Below, one piece after another: positions 62,833 through 64,000 of a DNA stretch of 64,000 nucleotides (its first letter is position 1; the number at the start of each line of letters is the position of its first letter). Both the position numbers and the translations under genes were made by a program. Below the pieces are notes generated by a model. That model did no database searches. It was not told the DNA's origin and was given only the letters and a program-made list of their open reading frames with translations. Origin of the DNA: Stercorarius parasiticus (taxonomy: Eukaryota; Chordata; Aves; Charadriiformes; Stercorariidae); assembly GCA_013396915.1 (NCBI GenBank), contig VWZL01002014.1, positions 1 through 64,000 on the forward strand. The letters run 5' to 3'.

Positions 62833-64000
62833 TTGATGGGACCTTATATACCACTACTTCCTGTCCAACCTATTCCTTCGTGAGCACATGTGACTGTACT
62901 TCAAACAATGCAGCTGATTGGGTACTTAACATTGATATTTGTGGCAAAGTTTGATGAGCCCTTCAACCGTGACTGAGATGTAATTTTTTAAGCCACTTAG
63001 TAACTACTTGAGAGCTGTTATGGAGATCCATAGTAACAATACAGACATTCCTTGAGGGTTGACTGTGGGTAGCTTCCCTGGCAGATATAAATGCTAGTGC
63101 TAAAATGTCAAGGATTTATAATTATGATGGCGGATGCATAAAACACGTAAAACAAGCCTTATTAGGGTTGATTGAAGTAAATATACCAAAGGACATTCCT
63201 CCTTTCTTCTGTAAAAGATTCATGTTCAATGCTATTTGTAGTCTGTCACACTCATTATGTTTTCATGTGAAATAGCTTCTGAGTTTTGCTAGATAACAAA
63301 TGCCCTTTGTTTTTCTTCTTCCGCTATCCAAGTGAAAAAACAAATGGAACAAGGACTGTAAAACGCACGACTGATGATTTCCTTTCTGTTTACCTTGAAA
63401 CTGAGTACTTTCACCTCTATGGACTTTACGGAAGAGGAGCTAATTTTGGAGAGTCCATTTAAAATGGAACTATAAAAATGTAGATGATAATATCAAAGAC
63501 TGCATTACTTACTAGAACCGTGCTTGTCAAATGCACTTACTGTAATCAGTCACTGAAAAGGAAAGATGTACTGTGTGCCACAGTATCTGAAATTAGACAG
63601 TTTATCCTTAGAAATGAAAGTAACATCTTAGTTACTATATTGTGGGTAAGCATCAATAAATGTTCACTTTCATAATATGAATTATAGTAATTCCATAACA
63701 TGAATTATCTTACCTTAAAATACCACTTTAATGCTAAATTAACGGCTTAGTCCAATTCTATTGGCAAGTCTCCCACGAAACACCCAATAAAACAAGCCAG
63801 TAACACTGCAAAAATGACTTCGTGATAGAACGAGCATCTTTGTTGAACAGAGAACCTACAGTAACAGTGGATACTCCAAGCCACCCGTGGAGCAGCGAGG
63901 CAGGGAGTGGAAAGTCAGAGGAGAGCTCAAACCACTCCCAATTCCTGCTGCAGCACAAGGCGTTCCTGCAGCCCACTCCTACTTCAGCAGGCACCTTACC

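Larger units (their letters stand above)
53622..64000 (-). other. PARD3B: PARD3B intron, partial (upstream of the first exon seen here)
   Basis: The intron ends at AG 53622-53623. I searched the rest of the window for the preceding N-terminal exon (expected residues such as YWVKIHH and GGILDPDD) and found none, so it should lie beyond 64000. The intron holds a CR1 copy at 56250-57209, a 29-bp tandem duplication, (TC)n, a repeated 13-bp motif at 57352-57442, an N gap, and otherwise AT-rich unassigned sequence (58030-61600 and 62840-64000). Confidence 0.7.

Noticed and set aside
1..64000. CRISPR array, bacterial operon or phage-like system
   Set aside because: There are no regularly spaced repeats with unique spacers, no dense coding, and intron-exon structure with avian LINEs shows vertebrate DNA.
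53622..64000. First coding exons of PARD3B (start codon and most of the N-terminal domain)
   Set aside because: I looked on the minus strand for codons of the expected N-terminal motifs and found no match with splice sites, so none is reported.

Overview
This window is vertebrate genomic DNA from a bird. It is almost entirely intron of one large gene on the minus strand, PARD3B (par-3 family cell polarity regulator beta). The bird assignment rests on chicken-repeat-1 (CR1) LINE fragments carrying the typical avian 3' end and (ATTCTATG)-like tail, and on a solo LTR of a type I associate with endogenous retroviruses of neoavian birds. That LTR makes a chicken-like galliform less likely (inference).

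Three short exons could be read, all on the minus strand, so transcription runs from high to low coordinates. They lie at 53450-53621, 33815-33924 and 3023-3114. Each has AG/GT splice borders and their phases chain correctly (0 to 1, 1 to 0, 0 to 2). Together they encode about 125 residues: the last strand of the N-terminal oligomerisation (PB1/DIX-like) domain, then the poorly conserved linker leading to PDZ1. The exons upstream (start codon and most of the N-terminal domain) and downstream (PDZ1 onward) are outside the window or were not recognised. The complete introns are about 30.7 kb and 19.5 kb, with partial introns at both ends.

The rest is AT-rich intronic DNA holding interspersed repeats. 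There are three recognisable CR1 copies (35872-36110 +, 51319-51756 -, 56250-57209 +) and two much older CR1/L3-like remnants (26581-26715, 42893-42990). A 524-bp solo LTR (18287-18810) is flanked by a perfect 6-bp repeat. There are also simple-sequence tracts, several perfect or near-perfect palindromes, a few GC-rich blocks of unknown origin, one isolated N and one 35-bp N gap.

No bacterial, phage, CRISPR or operon-like system is present, and I saw no convincing tRNA, rRNA or other RNA gene. The most unusual local structures are a 37-bp-arm hairpin with adjoining tandem duplication (10312-10467), a diverged local repeat pair (19866-20356), and an interspersed 13-bp motif beside a CR1 (57352-57442). 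I did not find a new biological system. The main value of the window is the exon placement and the repeat history of this intron.
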